This document shows positions 1-7,109 of a stretch of DNA of 13,540 nt, piece after piece. The stretch is taken from the NCBI GenBank assembly GCA_900539175.1, contig UQAW01000089.1, positions 1-13,540 of the forward strand, read 5' to 3'. Source of the DNA: an uncultured Lachnospiraceae bacterium. Its GTDB lineage: Bacteria; Bacillota; Clostridia; Lachnospirales; Lachnospiraceae. Each line of letters starts with the position of its first letter. Within the stretch, counting starts at the first letter, position 1. Position numbers and translations under genes: made by a program. The notes beneath the pieces were generated by a model. The model worked only from the letters and a program-made list of their open reading frames with translations, had not been told where the DNA came from and ran no database searches.

Positions 1-1
1 G

Positions 2-74
2 CAGATGCGGGAGTGCATAGCACGGAGCATCTGACTTTCATGAATGGTGATGTCTGCGCCAGCAGACATGTCTG
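2..74. other. Hairpin-rich stretch upstream of leader 1
   Basis: CAGATGC (2-8) pairs perfectly with GCATCTG (27-33), and inside it GTGC (13-16) pairs with GCAC (20-23), giving a two-part stem. ATGTCTG (50-56) pairs with CAGACAT (63-69) across six bases, and CAGACATGTCTG (63-74) is itself a perfect palindrome. There is no T-run, so it is not a classical terminator. The stretch ends where homology to the second leader begins (75). It could be the 3' end of an upstream transcript or a mobile-element scar; the sequence does not decide. Confidence 0.35.
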
Positions 75-247
75 TTTACCAGGCGGAATCTTTGGTTAAG
101 GCGGAAAAACAGCGTATTTATGCATGGTTGAGGGAGTTAGAGCTAGTTTTACGCAAAAATGATAAACGGCTGGTAAAATTTTGAAAAATGCTTGAATTTA
201 GCGGGGAAAAAGGGTATAGTGAATTAGAGAAAGGCTTAAAAACGTGG
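75..247 (+). promoter_or_regulatory. CRISPR leader 1 with pre-crRNA promoter
   Basis: This segment aligns without gaps to 11215-11387, in front of array 2, with 19 mismatches in 173 bases (about 89% identity). Identity is highest over the last 70 bases before the repeats, as expected of a functional leader. A promoter is conserved in both copies: here TTGAAT (192-197), a 17-base spacer and TATAGT (215-220), predicting a transcript start near 227, about 20 bases before the first repeat. Position on the side of the canonical repeats, opposite the degenerate terminal repeat, gives plus-strand transcription. The left part (44-184) contains a 46-codon open frame ending in TGA at 182-184 whose frame is partly kept in leader 2 (see findings). 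Confidence 0.75.
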
Positions 248-1658
248 GATTAATAAGAACATGAGATGTATTTAAACGCATCAAAGGCAGCTAGTACTGC
301 AGCGGAACGAGATTAATAAGAACATGAGATGTATTTAAACCGTTTCCGGCTTTAAAACACAGGTATACGCTCTCTCCGATTAATAAGAACATGAGATGTA
401 TTTAAACTGGCGAATGAACTGATCTCCATTGTTGAGAATGCCGGATTAATAAGAACATGAGATGTATTTAAACAAGTCTGGGGCGGCGGTTTTCAGAAAT
501 CTGGTATTCGATTAATAAGAACATGAGATGTATTTAAACACGCCACGCCATAATGAATCTTTCCTCCAAAGATCGATTAATAAGAACATGAGATGTATTT
601 AAACTTGTTGGATTCCCATGCATGATTATCCAGGTCTTTCGATTAATAAGAACATGAGATGTATTTAAACTCTGCTCCTGTGTTGGTTTTGCTCTCTTGG
701 CTCTCCGATTAATAAGAACATGAGATGTATTTAAACAAGCTATGCAACACGATATGCAACATGAAAGATGATAGATTAATAAGAACATGAGATGTATTTA
801 AACGACTACGGAAGCGAAGGAATACGCAGCAGCAGTCGGATTAATAAGAATATGAGATGTATTTAAACAGCGACAATGAAAAACTTAATGACTTATGAAA
901 CAAAAGATTAATAAGAACATGAGATGTATTTAAACTCCCCGCCTTTTTTTTCCATCTCCATGAAGTCTTTGATTAATAAGAACATGAGATGTATTTAAAC
1001 CATATAAATATATTCGCAAATCACATTTATCAGGATTGATTAATAAGAACATGAGATGTATTTAAACATCCCAATGAACCGCCCGTTGCAGCACACCAAC
1101 AGATTAATAAGAACATGAGATGTATTTAAACAGCTATTATTTGGTGAATGTGTCGGAAGAGGTTTTAGATTAATAAGAACATGAGATGTATTTAAACAAA
1201 GACCAGAAATCTGAAGATGAGAAAGGTGTAAAAGATTAATAAGAACATGAGATGTATTTAAACCTGCTGATTCCATAGATGTTCCGCTTGTAATTAGTGG
1301 ATTAATAAGAACATGAGATGTATTTAAACTTCGTAAAAATATTTCCTTTTCCACCCCAACCATAAGATTAATAAGAACATGAGATGTATTTAAACGGCTT
1401 CATAAAATACAGGATTTCTTTTTGCAACTTGATTAATAAGAACATGAGATGTATTTAAACTCAAAAATAAAGAATGCGTCCGTCACCTCGGCATAGATTA
1501 ATAAGAACATGAGATGTATTTAAACTTTATCAATTTATGTACATCATCCATGCTTCCTCTATGATTAATAAGAACATGAGATGTATTTAAACAGATATAC
1601 ATCATGCTGTGGTATGTAACTGCATATCGATTAATAAGAACATGAGATGTATGTGAAC
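248..1658 (+). CRISPR. CRISPR array 1: 22 repeats, 21 spacers
   Basis: The repeat is 30 bp, begins GATTAATAAG and ends ATGTATTTAAAC. Repeats start at 248, 311, 378, 444, 510, 575, 641, 707, 774, 839, 906, 971, 1038, 1102, 1168, 1234, 1300, 1366, 1431, 1496, 1563 and 1629; spacers are 33-37 bp. All repeats are identical except the tenth (C to T at 851) and the last, whose end reads ATGTGAAC. The degenerate last repeat and the leader at 75-247 both set the direction as plus. Within the repeat ACAT and ATGT form a 4-bp stem with a GAG loop, directly followed by ATTTAAAC, so Cas6-type cleavage would leave the usual 8-base 5' handle. The ending resembles type I-B repeats, but type III cannot be excluded because no cas gene is in view. 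Spacers are all different; several read as open coding sequence on the reverse strand. Confidence 0.98.
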
Positions 1659-1721
1659 TCTTGTACTCTTTCTATGCTCCATCCGTGACATTCAGAAAGC
1701 TTCGACGTTAAAAATAGTGGG

Positions 1722-1862
1722 ATGTACAAGTTATACGACAAGCAAAGGCTTATAATGGACAAAGCGAGTGAGCAGTATATTGTACTGGAAAATAAGATGT
1801 TTGAAATTTCTGATTCTATGGAAATCCCTAAAGGAATAGATGTGATAAAAAATGCCAGATGA
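1722..1862 (+). CDS. Small hypothetical protein, or 5' half of a frameshifted gene
   Basis: This 46-residue frame starts MYKLYDKQRLIMDKASE and ends KNAR at TGA 1860-1862. It overlaps the next frame by 11 bases. There is no good ribosome binding site in front of the ATG; the frame is open further back to 1689, which adds about 11 codons but no better start. The protein is charged and has no signal peptide or membrane segment. I do not recognise the family. Removing one A from the A6 run at 1847-1852 would join it to the downstream frame as a single protein of about 114 residues, so it may be a broken gene rather than a separate one. It lies 63 bases beyond the last repeat of array 1, on the same strand. 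Confidence 0.35.
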   Translation: MYKLYDKQRLIMDKASEQYIVLENKMFEISDSMEIPKGIDVIKNAR

Positions 1863-2067
1863 TAAAAAGAGATATTTAAGGCTGACTGATTATAAAAATA
1901 GAGGAACTATTTTAAAGCAGGTTGAAAGAAAATTTTACATGTACAAAAATGATGAATGGGTTAGAACTGGAATTGGGCTTGGGTATTTTTATCCAAATGC
2001 TCCCGAATTTGATTGCTACGAAGAAATTACAGAAGAGGAAGTGATGGAAATTGTTGGGTTCATATAA
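1852..2067 (+). CDS. Hypothetical protein, 71 residues
   Basis: The frame begins MPDDKKRYLRLTDYKNRG and ends in TAA at 2065-2067, with a strong terminator 60 bases downstream. It encodes a small soluble protein rich in charged and aromatic residues (KFYMYKNDEWVRTGIG, then FYPNAPEFDCYEEITEEE), with an acidic C-terminal third. No family or catalytic motif is recognised. No ribosome binding site precedes ATG 1852. Translation would therefore depend on coupling to the overlapping frame 1722-1862, or the two are one gene split by a frameshift at the A6 run 1847-1852. The well-formed composition and the terminator argue that this region was, at least recently, a real gene. Its position beside the CRISPR array is suggestive, but no function follows from it. 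Confidence 0.5.
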   Translation: MPDDKKRYLRLTDYKNRGTILKQVERKFYMYKNDEWVRTGIGLGYFYPNAPEFDCYEEITEEEVMEIVGFI

Positions 2068-2129
2068 AGTCTCGCATCTAAAAGTTTATGAAAACGAAAG
2101 AAGCATCTTGGTATCAAATGGTGTATCAG

Positions 2130-2183
2130 ATCGTGCAGGAGGTCCGGAGAATTATTTAATTCTCTCTCCTGCACGATTTTTTT
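2130..2183 (+). terminator. Strong intrinsic terminator before the sulfate operon
   Basis: A perfect 12-bp stem (ATCGTGCAGGAG at 2130-2141 with CTCCTGCACGAT at 2166-2177) encloses a second perfect 8-bp stem (GAGAATTA / TAATTCTC), joined by a small asymmetric internal loop, and is followed by seven Ts (2177-2183). It would end transcripts coming from array 1 and the small reading frames, and insulates them from the aprA promoter that starts 12 bases further on. Confidence 0.92.
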
Positions 2184-2194
2184 CATTTTAGGTA

Positions 2195-2223
2195 TTGACA
2201 AAATTCCCCAAAGTAAGTATATT
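2195..2223 (+). promoter_or_regulatory. Promoter of the sulfate assimilation operon
   Basis: TTGACA (2195-2200), a spacer of exactly 17 bases and TATATT (2218-2223) make a near-consensus vegetative promoter. Transcription would start near 2230, giving a leader of roughly 55 bases before aprA. That is too short for a riboswitch or T-box, so control is probably by a DNA-binding protein. Confidence 0.85.
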
Positions 2224-2237
2224 ATATAAACATACAT

Positions 2238-2258
2238 AACCTATAAAGATAGTAGGTA
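2238..2258 (+). promoter_or_regulatory. Candidate repressor operator at the aprA transcript start
   Basis: ACCTA (2239-2243) and TAGGT (2253-2257) form an inverted repeat with nine bases between them; a nested CTAT/ATAG pair lies at 2241-2252. It sits just downstream of the predicted transcript start, where a bound protein would block polymerase. Rrf2-family regulators such as CymR control sulfur genes in Firmicutes, and this kind of short dyad would suit one, but assignment to a family is inference only. Confidence 0.4.
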
Positions 2259-2284
2259 AATGAGGAGGACTTAACACAGAGTAT

Positions 2285-4141
2285 ATGTTGAAAAGAAAGG
2301 CAAGATTTTATATGGAACAGCAATTACAAAAAAAGAGAATAAATACGGATGTGCTGATCATCGGAGGCGGAACGGCCGGATGTTATGCGGCGCTTACCAT
2401 AAGCCGGAATTCTGACTTATCTGTTTTGGTAGTTGAGAAAGCACACATCAAGAGAAGCGGATGTCTTGCCGCAGGAGTGAACGCAATCAATGCATATATT
2501 GTAAAAGGTCAGACACCGCAGGATTATGTGGATTATGCGACCAAAGATGCCAATGGTATTGTACGAAAGGATCTCCTTTTGACCGCAGCGGAGAAATTTA
2601 ATTCTGTAACCGCAGATATGGAAGGGCTTGGCCTTGTAATTTTAAAAGACAACGAAGGCAATTATGTGACCAGGGGAAATCGGAATATCAAGATTAACGG
2701 AGAAAATTTTAAGCCGATTCTTGCAAACGCAGTGGAAGAAGCGGGAAATGTTCAGGTATTAAATCATGTGAATCTTACACATCTTCTGGTGGAACATGAC
2801 AAAGTATATGGCGCTGTGGGATTTTCTATAAAGGATGAAGTTGCTTATGAGATACGTGCAGGTGCCGTTCTGGTGGCCACTGGCGGAGCATCCGGTTTGT
2901 ATAAACCTAATAATCCGGGATTTTCAAGGCACAAGATGTGGTATTCGCCATTTAATACGGGAGCCGGATATGCGATGGGAATTCGGGCCGGAGCTGAGAT
3001 GACATCCTTTGAAATGCGGTTTATAGCGCTGCGATGTAAAGATACAATTGCACCAACCGGTACAATTGCACAGGGAGTGCATGCAAAGCAGGTGAATTCC
3101 AGGGGAGTAGTCTACGAAGATCAGTATGGTATTACGACCAGTGAAAGAGTTTACGGCACAGTTCGGGAAAATCAGCTTGGACGCGGACCATGTTATCTTA
3201 AAACCAGCGGCATATCGAAGGAGCAGGAGGAAGATCTATTAAAAGCGTATCTGAATATGGCGCCGAGTCAGACTTTGAAGTGGATAGAGAGCAGAAAGCA
3301 TCCAGGCGATGAAGATGTTGAGATACAAGGCACGGAACCTTACATCGTAGGAGGTCATACCGCAAGCGGGTACTGGGTCAACACGAGCCGGGAAACGACG
3401 ATTCATGGCTTATATGCAGCTGGTGACGTGGCAGGCGGATGTCCCCAAAAATACGTGACAGGTGCTCTTGCGGAAGGCGAGATTGCAGCACTGGATATCA
3501 TTAAAAAGCACGCAGAGAATGTTTTTCCGAAAGAGTTTGCGGATCAGCCATGGGAAACTTTAGCAGGAAAAAAAACAGATGATAAGGCCCAGAAGATATT
3601 TACAAAGAAAGCAGATGGGAAGGAGCGGGAGAATTCAGTAGAGGAAGCCGACGAGCAGCAGAGGATTTTAGAGGAGAAAATAGAAAAACAGGTACATAAA
3701 ATTCTGGCAGACTATGAGACAATCCGAAGTGAGGAACATCCGGTATTTTCTGTCGAAGATTTAGAAGAGGCCATGCAGAAGATCATGGATGAATATGCAG
3801 GAGGAATTTCAAGTAGTTATCAATTCAATGAAAAACAATTAAGTCTGGCAGATGAAAAAATAGAACAATTGATGCGGTTATCAGAGCATATCGCTGCATC
3901 AGATATGCATGAACTTCTGTTTGCTTATGAACTGAAAGACCGTTTGTTGGTATGTAAGGCGTTGATTGCACATATGAGAAGCAGAAAAGAGACGCGCTGG
4001 CATTCCTTCAATGAAAACCTGGATTACCCGGATATAGATGAAACTTACTATAAATATGTAAATACCAGATGGGTCAATGGAGAATTCCAGGTGATGTTAA
4101 GGGATATCGTGGAGGAGGCAGAATATGAGCATACGAATTAG
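2285..4141 (+). CDS. aprA: Adenylylsulfate reductase, alpha (FAD) subunit
   Basis: This flavoprotein should reduce APS to sulfite and AMP at its FAD, taking electrons from the iron-sulfur subunit AprB. Near the N-terminus TDVLIIGGGTAGCYAAL (residues 21-37) is the dinucleotide-binding fold that holds FAD. The AprA-like block FEMRFIALRCKDTIAPTG, and late in the FAD domain GLYAAGDVAGGCPQKY, match the fumarate reductase/AprA superfamily. At 618 residues it is the usual length for AprA. A charged, probably helical stretch (residues about 430-480, rich in K and E) follows the FAD domain. Context with cysD and cysN makes APS the likely substrate; on sequence alone it could be called a generic fumarate-reductase-like flavoprotein. 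The start is uncertain: GAGGAGG at 2262-2268 is 16 bases from ATG 2285, and ATG 2312 (MEQQLQKKR) is a credible alternative. It is the first gene of the operon and overlaps aprB by 17 bases. Confidence 0.85.
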   Translation: MLKRKARFYMEQQLQKKRINTDVLIIGGGTAGCYAALTISRNSDLSVLVVEKAHIKRSGCLAAGVNAINAYIVKGQTPQDYVDYATKDANGIVRKDLLLTAAEKFNSVTADMEGLGLVILKDNEGNYVTRGNRNIKINGENFKPILANAVEEAGNVQVLNHVNLTHLLVEHDKVYGAVGFSIKDEVAYEIRAGAVLVATGGASGLYKPNNPGFSRHKMWYSPFNTGAGYAMGIRAGAEMTSFEMRFIALRCKDTIAPTGTIAQGVHAKQVNSRGVVYEDQYGITTSERVYGTVRENQLGRGPCYLKTSGISKEQEEDLLKAYLNMAPSQTLKWIESRKHPGDEDVEIQGTEPYIVGGHTASGYWVNTSRETTIHGLYAAGDVAGGCPQKYVTGALAEGEIAALDIIKKHAENVFPKEFADQPWETLAGKKTDDKAQKIFTKKADGKERENSVEEADEQQRILEEKIEKQVHKILADYETIRSEEHPVFSVEDLEEAMQKIMDEYAGGISSSYQFNEKQLSLADEKIEQLMRLSEHIAASDMHELLFAYELKDRLLVCKALIAHMRSRKETRWHSFNENLDYPDIDETYYKYVNTRWVNGEFQVMLRDIVEEAEYEHTN

Positions 4142-4436
4142 CAGCAAAAGATGTATTGGATGCCGGAAATGTGTTGCCGTCTGCCCGGGCAGTCTGATAG
4201 AGATGCAGGACCAGAAAGCATATATGAGATATCCGAGAGACTGCTGGGGATGTGTTTCCTGTGTGAAAGAGTGTCCGAAAGGGGCCATCGATTTCTTTCT
4301 GGGAGCGGATATCGGCGGTAATGGAAGCAGGATGAATGTTACCTGCGAGGGAGAAATTCTGCACTGGAACATACACCGGTATGATGGAACGGTAAAGGTA
4401 ATTGATGTCAATAGTAGGAATGCAAACAAATATTAG
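4125..4436 (+). CDS. aprB: Adenylylsulfate reductase, beta (iron-sulfur) subunit
   Basis: This is a 103-residue ferredoxin-like electron carrier for AprA. Two complete 4Fe-4S motifs are visible: CIGCRKCVAVCP (Cys 10, 13, 16 and 20) and CWGCVSCVKECP (Cys 40, 43, 46 and 50). The tryptophan inside the second motif and the pairing with AprA fit AprB. It is shorter than the AprB of dissimilatory sulfate reducers, which has a long C-terminal tail wrapped around AprA; only about 50 residues follow the second cluster here. GGAGGAGG (4111-4118) lies six bases before the ATG, inside the end of aprA, so translation of the two is likely coupled. A generic dicluster ferredoxin is the alternative name. Confidence 0.87.
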   Translation: MSIRISSKRCIGCRKCVAVCPGSLIEMQDQKAYMRYPRDCWGCVSCVKECPKGAIDFFLGADIGGNGSRMNVTCEGEILHWNIHRYDGTVKVIDVNSRNANKY

Positions 4437-4449
4437 GGGAGAGATTAGT

Positions 4450-5352
4450 ATGAGTGAATTATCACATTTGGATGAGTTGGAGGCAGAAGCGATTTATATT
4501 ATCAGGGAAGTTGCAGCAGAGTGTGAGAAGCCGGTAATGTTGTATTCGATCGGAAAAGACAGTTCCGTGATGCTTCACCTTGCGATGAAAGCATTCTACC
4601 CGGAGAAGCCGCCGTTCCCGTTTCTGCATGTCAATACCACATGGAAATTTAAAGAGATGATCGAATTCCGTGATAAGACGGCAAAGGATCTGGGAATTGA
4701 GATGTTGGAATATATCAATGAGGATGGAGTAAAACAGGGAATCAATCCCTTTGATCATGGTTCTGCATACACGGATATTATGAAAACGCAGGCTTTAAAA
4801 CAGGCGCTGAATAAGTATGGGTTTACGGCGGCGTTCGGCGGCGGAAGACGTGATGAGGAAAAGAGCCGTGCAAAGGAGCGGATTTTCTCTTTCCGTAATG
4901 CATCCCATGCCTGGGATCCGAAGAACCAGAGACCGGAGATGTGGAAATTATATAATACGCAGATTCATAAAGGAGAAAGTATCCGTGTTTTCCCGATTTC
5001 CAACTGGACGGAAAAAGATATCTGGGAATATATCAAGCGGGAAAATATTCCGATTGTACCTTTGTATTTTGCAGCGGAACGGCCGGTTGTTTACCGGGAC
5101 GGCAATCTGATCATGGTGGATGATGAGCGTATGCGCTTGAATCCGGGAGAAGTTCCGGAAATAAAAAAAGTCCGTTTCCGTACACTGGGCTGTTATCCGT
5201 TGTCAGGCGGCATCTTGTCCGAGGCAGATACCTTGGATGGGATTATTGAAGAAACGTTAAGTTCTGTGGAATCAGAAAGAACCAGCCGTGTGATTGATAA
5301 AGACGGCGGCGCGGCAAGTATGGAAAAGAGAAAGAGAGAGGGATATTTCTAA
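4450..5352 (+). CDS. cysD: Sulfate adenylyltransferase subunit 2
   Basis: CysD is the catalytic subunit of ATP sulfurylase, joining sulfate to AMP from ATP to give APS while CysN hydrolyses GTP. The PP-loop SIGKDSS is at residues 33-39. GGGRRDEEKSRAKER (130-144), FPISNWTEKDIWEYI (181-195) and the C-terminus ASMEKRKREGYF are family hallmarks. Its 300 residues match the usual length. I chose ATG 4450 because AGGGGAG (4435-4441) lies eight bases upstream and MSELSHLDELEAEAI fits the family N-terminus; the frame is open further back, to a TTG at 4402, which would overlap aprB. The TAA stop shares a base with the start of cysN (TAATG), so the two subunits are translationally coupled. Confidence 0.96.
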   Translation: MSELSHLDELEAEAIYIIREVAAECEKPVMLYSIGKDSSVMLHLAMKAFYPEKPPFPFLHVNTTWKFKEMIEFRDKTAKDLGIEMLEYINEDGVKQGINPFDHGSAYTDIMKTQALKQALNKYGFTAAFGGGRRDEEKSRAKERIFSFRNASHAWDPKNQRPEMWKLYNTQIHKGESIRVFPISNWTEKDIWEYIKRENIPIVPLYFAAERPVVYRDGNLIMVDDERMRLNPGEVPEIKKVRFRTLGCYPLSGGILSEADTLDGIIEETLSSVESERTSRVIDKDGGAASMEKRKREGYF

Positions 5353-7043
5353 TGAGCGGATTACTGAAATTTATTACATGCGGAAGCGTGGATGATGGAA
5401 AATCCACATTGATCGGGCATATTCTCTATGATTCCAAACTTCTTTATGCGGATCAGGAGAAAGCACTGCTTTTAGACAGTAAGGTTGGATCCAGAGGAGG
5501 AGAGATTGACTATTCACTTCTTCTCGATGGACTGATGGCGGAACGTGAGCAGGGAATTACGATTGATGTTGCTTATCGTTATTTTACGACTAACCGCAGG
5601 AGTTTCATCGTTGCGGATACTCCGGGACATGAGGAGTATACAAGGAACATGGCGGTAGGAGCTTCCTTTGCACAACTGGCCATTATTCTGGTTGACGCGA
5701 AGCAGGGGGTTCTTGTACAGACAAGGCGCCATGCCAGAATCTGTTCCCTGATGGGAATCCGTCATTTTGTATTTGCTGTGAATAAGATGGATCTGGTTGC
5801 TTACAGCAAAGAACGGTTTGAAGAAATTGAAAAGGATATCCGTGAACTTTCGGAAAACCTTCAGCTGCAAAACGTGGTTACGATTCCGGTAAGTGCAACA
5901 GAAGGGGATCATGTAACGGTAAAATCTGATCATATGAAGTGGTATACGAACGAGACATTGCTTTCGTATCTGGAGACTGTGGATGTATCGGAAACAGAAG
6001 AGCATACGGAGTTTTATATGCCGGTTCAGAGAGTATGCCGTCCCAACCATGAATTCCGCGGATTCCAGGGACAGGTGGAGAGCGGGAGAATTAAGCGGGG
6101 GCAGAATATCATCACATATCCAAGTAATGAAACTGCAACCGTTAAGTCTGTCTTAGTTGGAGACGAGGAGAAGGCAGAGGCATTCGCAGGGCAGGCAGTT
6201 ACCATCCAGCTTGACCGGGAGGTGGATGTGAGCCGGGGATGTGTCCTTGCTGACTGTGAAAATCTGCCGGTCAGCAAAGAAGTAACGGCAACGATTCTGT
6301 GGATGGATGATGAGAAGCTTACACTGGGAAAGGAATATCTGGTAAAGCTTGGAACGAAGATGATTCCGGGAATTGTAAGGAAGATTTCCTATAAAGTGGA
6401 TGTGAATTCAGGAGAGCATGTGGAGGCAGAGTCCATTGAGAAGAATGAGATTGCTGTCTGCAGTCTTACATTTGCAGAAAATATCGTAGTCGATGAATTT
6501 AAGAAGAATAAGACTCTTGGAGAATTGATTTTGATTGACCGGGTTACGTATATGACCTCGGCATGTGGTGTGGTGGAGCATGTGGAAGCAAAGGAAAAAG
6601 GGCCTTATTTCGAGAAGGGTGAGATCCAGACGGGAGGATATATCTTTGATGAGTTTTATTTCAATATAGAGAACGCCTTTCTTTCCAAAGCTGATGCAGG
6701 AAGAAAAAGCTATCATGTGGGAGATATCGTGCCGACGGAAGGAGACAGCTTCAAGTATCCGGATTATTTTGATATTGTGGCTGTGGAAAGCAAAGCCGCT
6801 GTTCTGATCCGCAACCACAAAATCAAAGATATTCTTCCCCTGGCAGAGTATCAGTATGAAGGCCTGCCGGTGCTGGATGAAAGAGGATTTTCTCTGAATA
6901 TTGGAGCAAAGGAGGAATTTGATCAGTACCTTCGCGAAGCAGAACAGTTGGGAAAGGAGAATAAGGTGGAATTTTACAACAAATGGTCTAAATTTGAAAC
7001 CTACCGTAAGATTATCTGTGCAGATAATTTCTGGGTGATTTAA
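5352..7043 (+). CDS. cysN: Sulfate adenylyltransferase subunit 1 (GTPase) with extended C-terminus
   Basis: CysN is an EF-Tu-like GTPase that drives APS formation by CysD. All G motifs are intact: GSVDDGKST (11-19), EQGITID (66-72), DTPGH (89-93) and NKMDL (144-148). The beta-barrel domains follow and end near residue 411 (VVEHV). At 563 residues it is nearly 90 longer than E. coli CysN (475). The extra tail (about 412-563) is not a CysC APS kinase, since it has no second P-loop, and I do not recognise it. A CysNC fusion is therefore excluded. The gene starts on the last base of cysD. A 66-base gap separates it from sbp, with no terminator and no convincing promoter. Confidence 0.94.
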   Translation: MSGLLKFITCGSVDDGKSTLIGHILYDSKLLYADQEKALLLDSKVGSRGGEIDYSLLLDGLMAEREQGITIDVAYRYFTTNRRSFIVADTPGHEEYTRNMAVGASFAQLAIILVDAKQGVLVQTRRHARICSLMGIRHFVFAVNKMDLVAYSKERFEEIEKDIRELSENLQLQNVVTIPVSATEGDHVTVKSDHMKWYTNETLLSYLETVDVSETEEHTEFYMPVQRVCRPNHEFRGFQGQVESGRIKRGQNIITYPSNETATVKSVLVGDEEKAEAFAGQAVTIQLDREVDVSRGCVLADCENLPVSKEVTATILWMDDEKLTLGKEYLVKLGTKMIPGIVRKISYKVDVNSGEHVEAESIEKNEIAVCSLTFAENIVVDEFKKNKTLGELILIDRVTYMTSACGVVEHVEAKEKGPYFEKGEIQTGGYIFDEFYFNIENAFLSKADAGRKSYHVGDIVPTEGDSFKYPDYFDIVAVESKAAVLIRNHKIKDILPLAEYQYEGLPVLDERGFSLNIGAKEEFDQYLREAEQLGKENKVEFYNKWSKFETYRKIICADNFWVI

Positions 7044-7109
7044 AAGAAGTTTGGCAACAAGAAGATTTGAGTCGTTATGAAGTTATTTTTATCAGGAGGA
7101 GAAAGAATT

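Noticed and set aside
534..1363. Minus-strand frames over array 1 encoding a repeating LNTSHVLIN peptide
   Set aside because: The peptide repeat is just the CRISPR repeat read in reverse; spacing and identity are those of the array, not of a protein.
2016..2237. 73-codon minus-strand frame before aprA
   Set aside because: It runs through the terminator and promoter on the opposite strand and overlaps the small plus-strand gene; no coding signals.
2224..2284. Riboswitch or T-box leader ahead of the sulfate operon
   Set aside because: The predicted leader is only about 55 bases and has no terminator/antiterminator pair; the strong hairpin lies upstream of the promoter.
6585..7040. CysC (APS kinase) domain fused to CysN
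   Set aside because: The tail has no second P-loop (GxxGxGKS/T) or other kinase motif.
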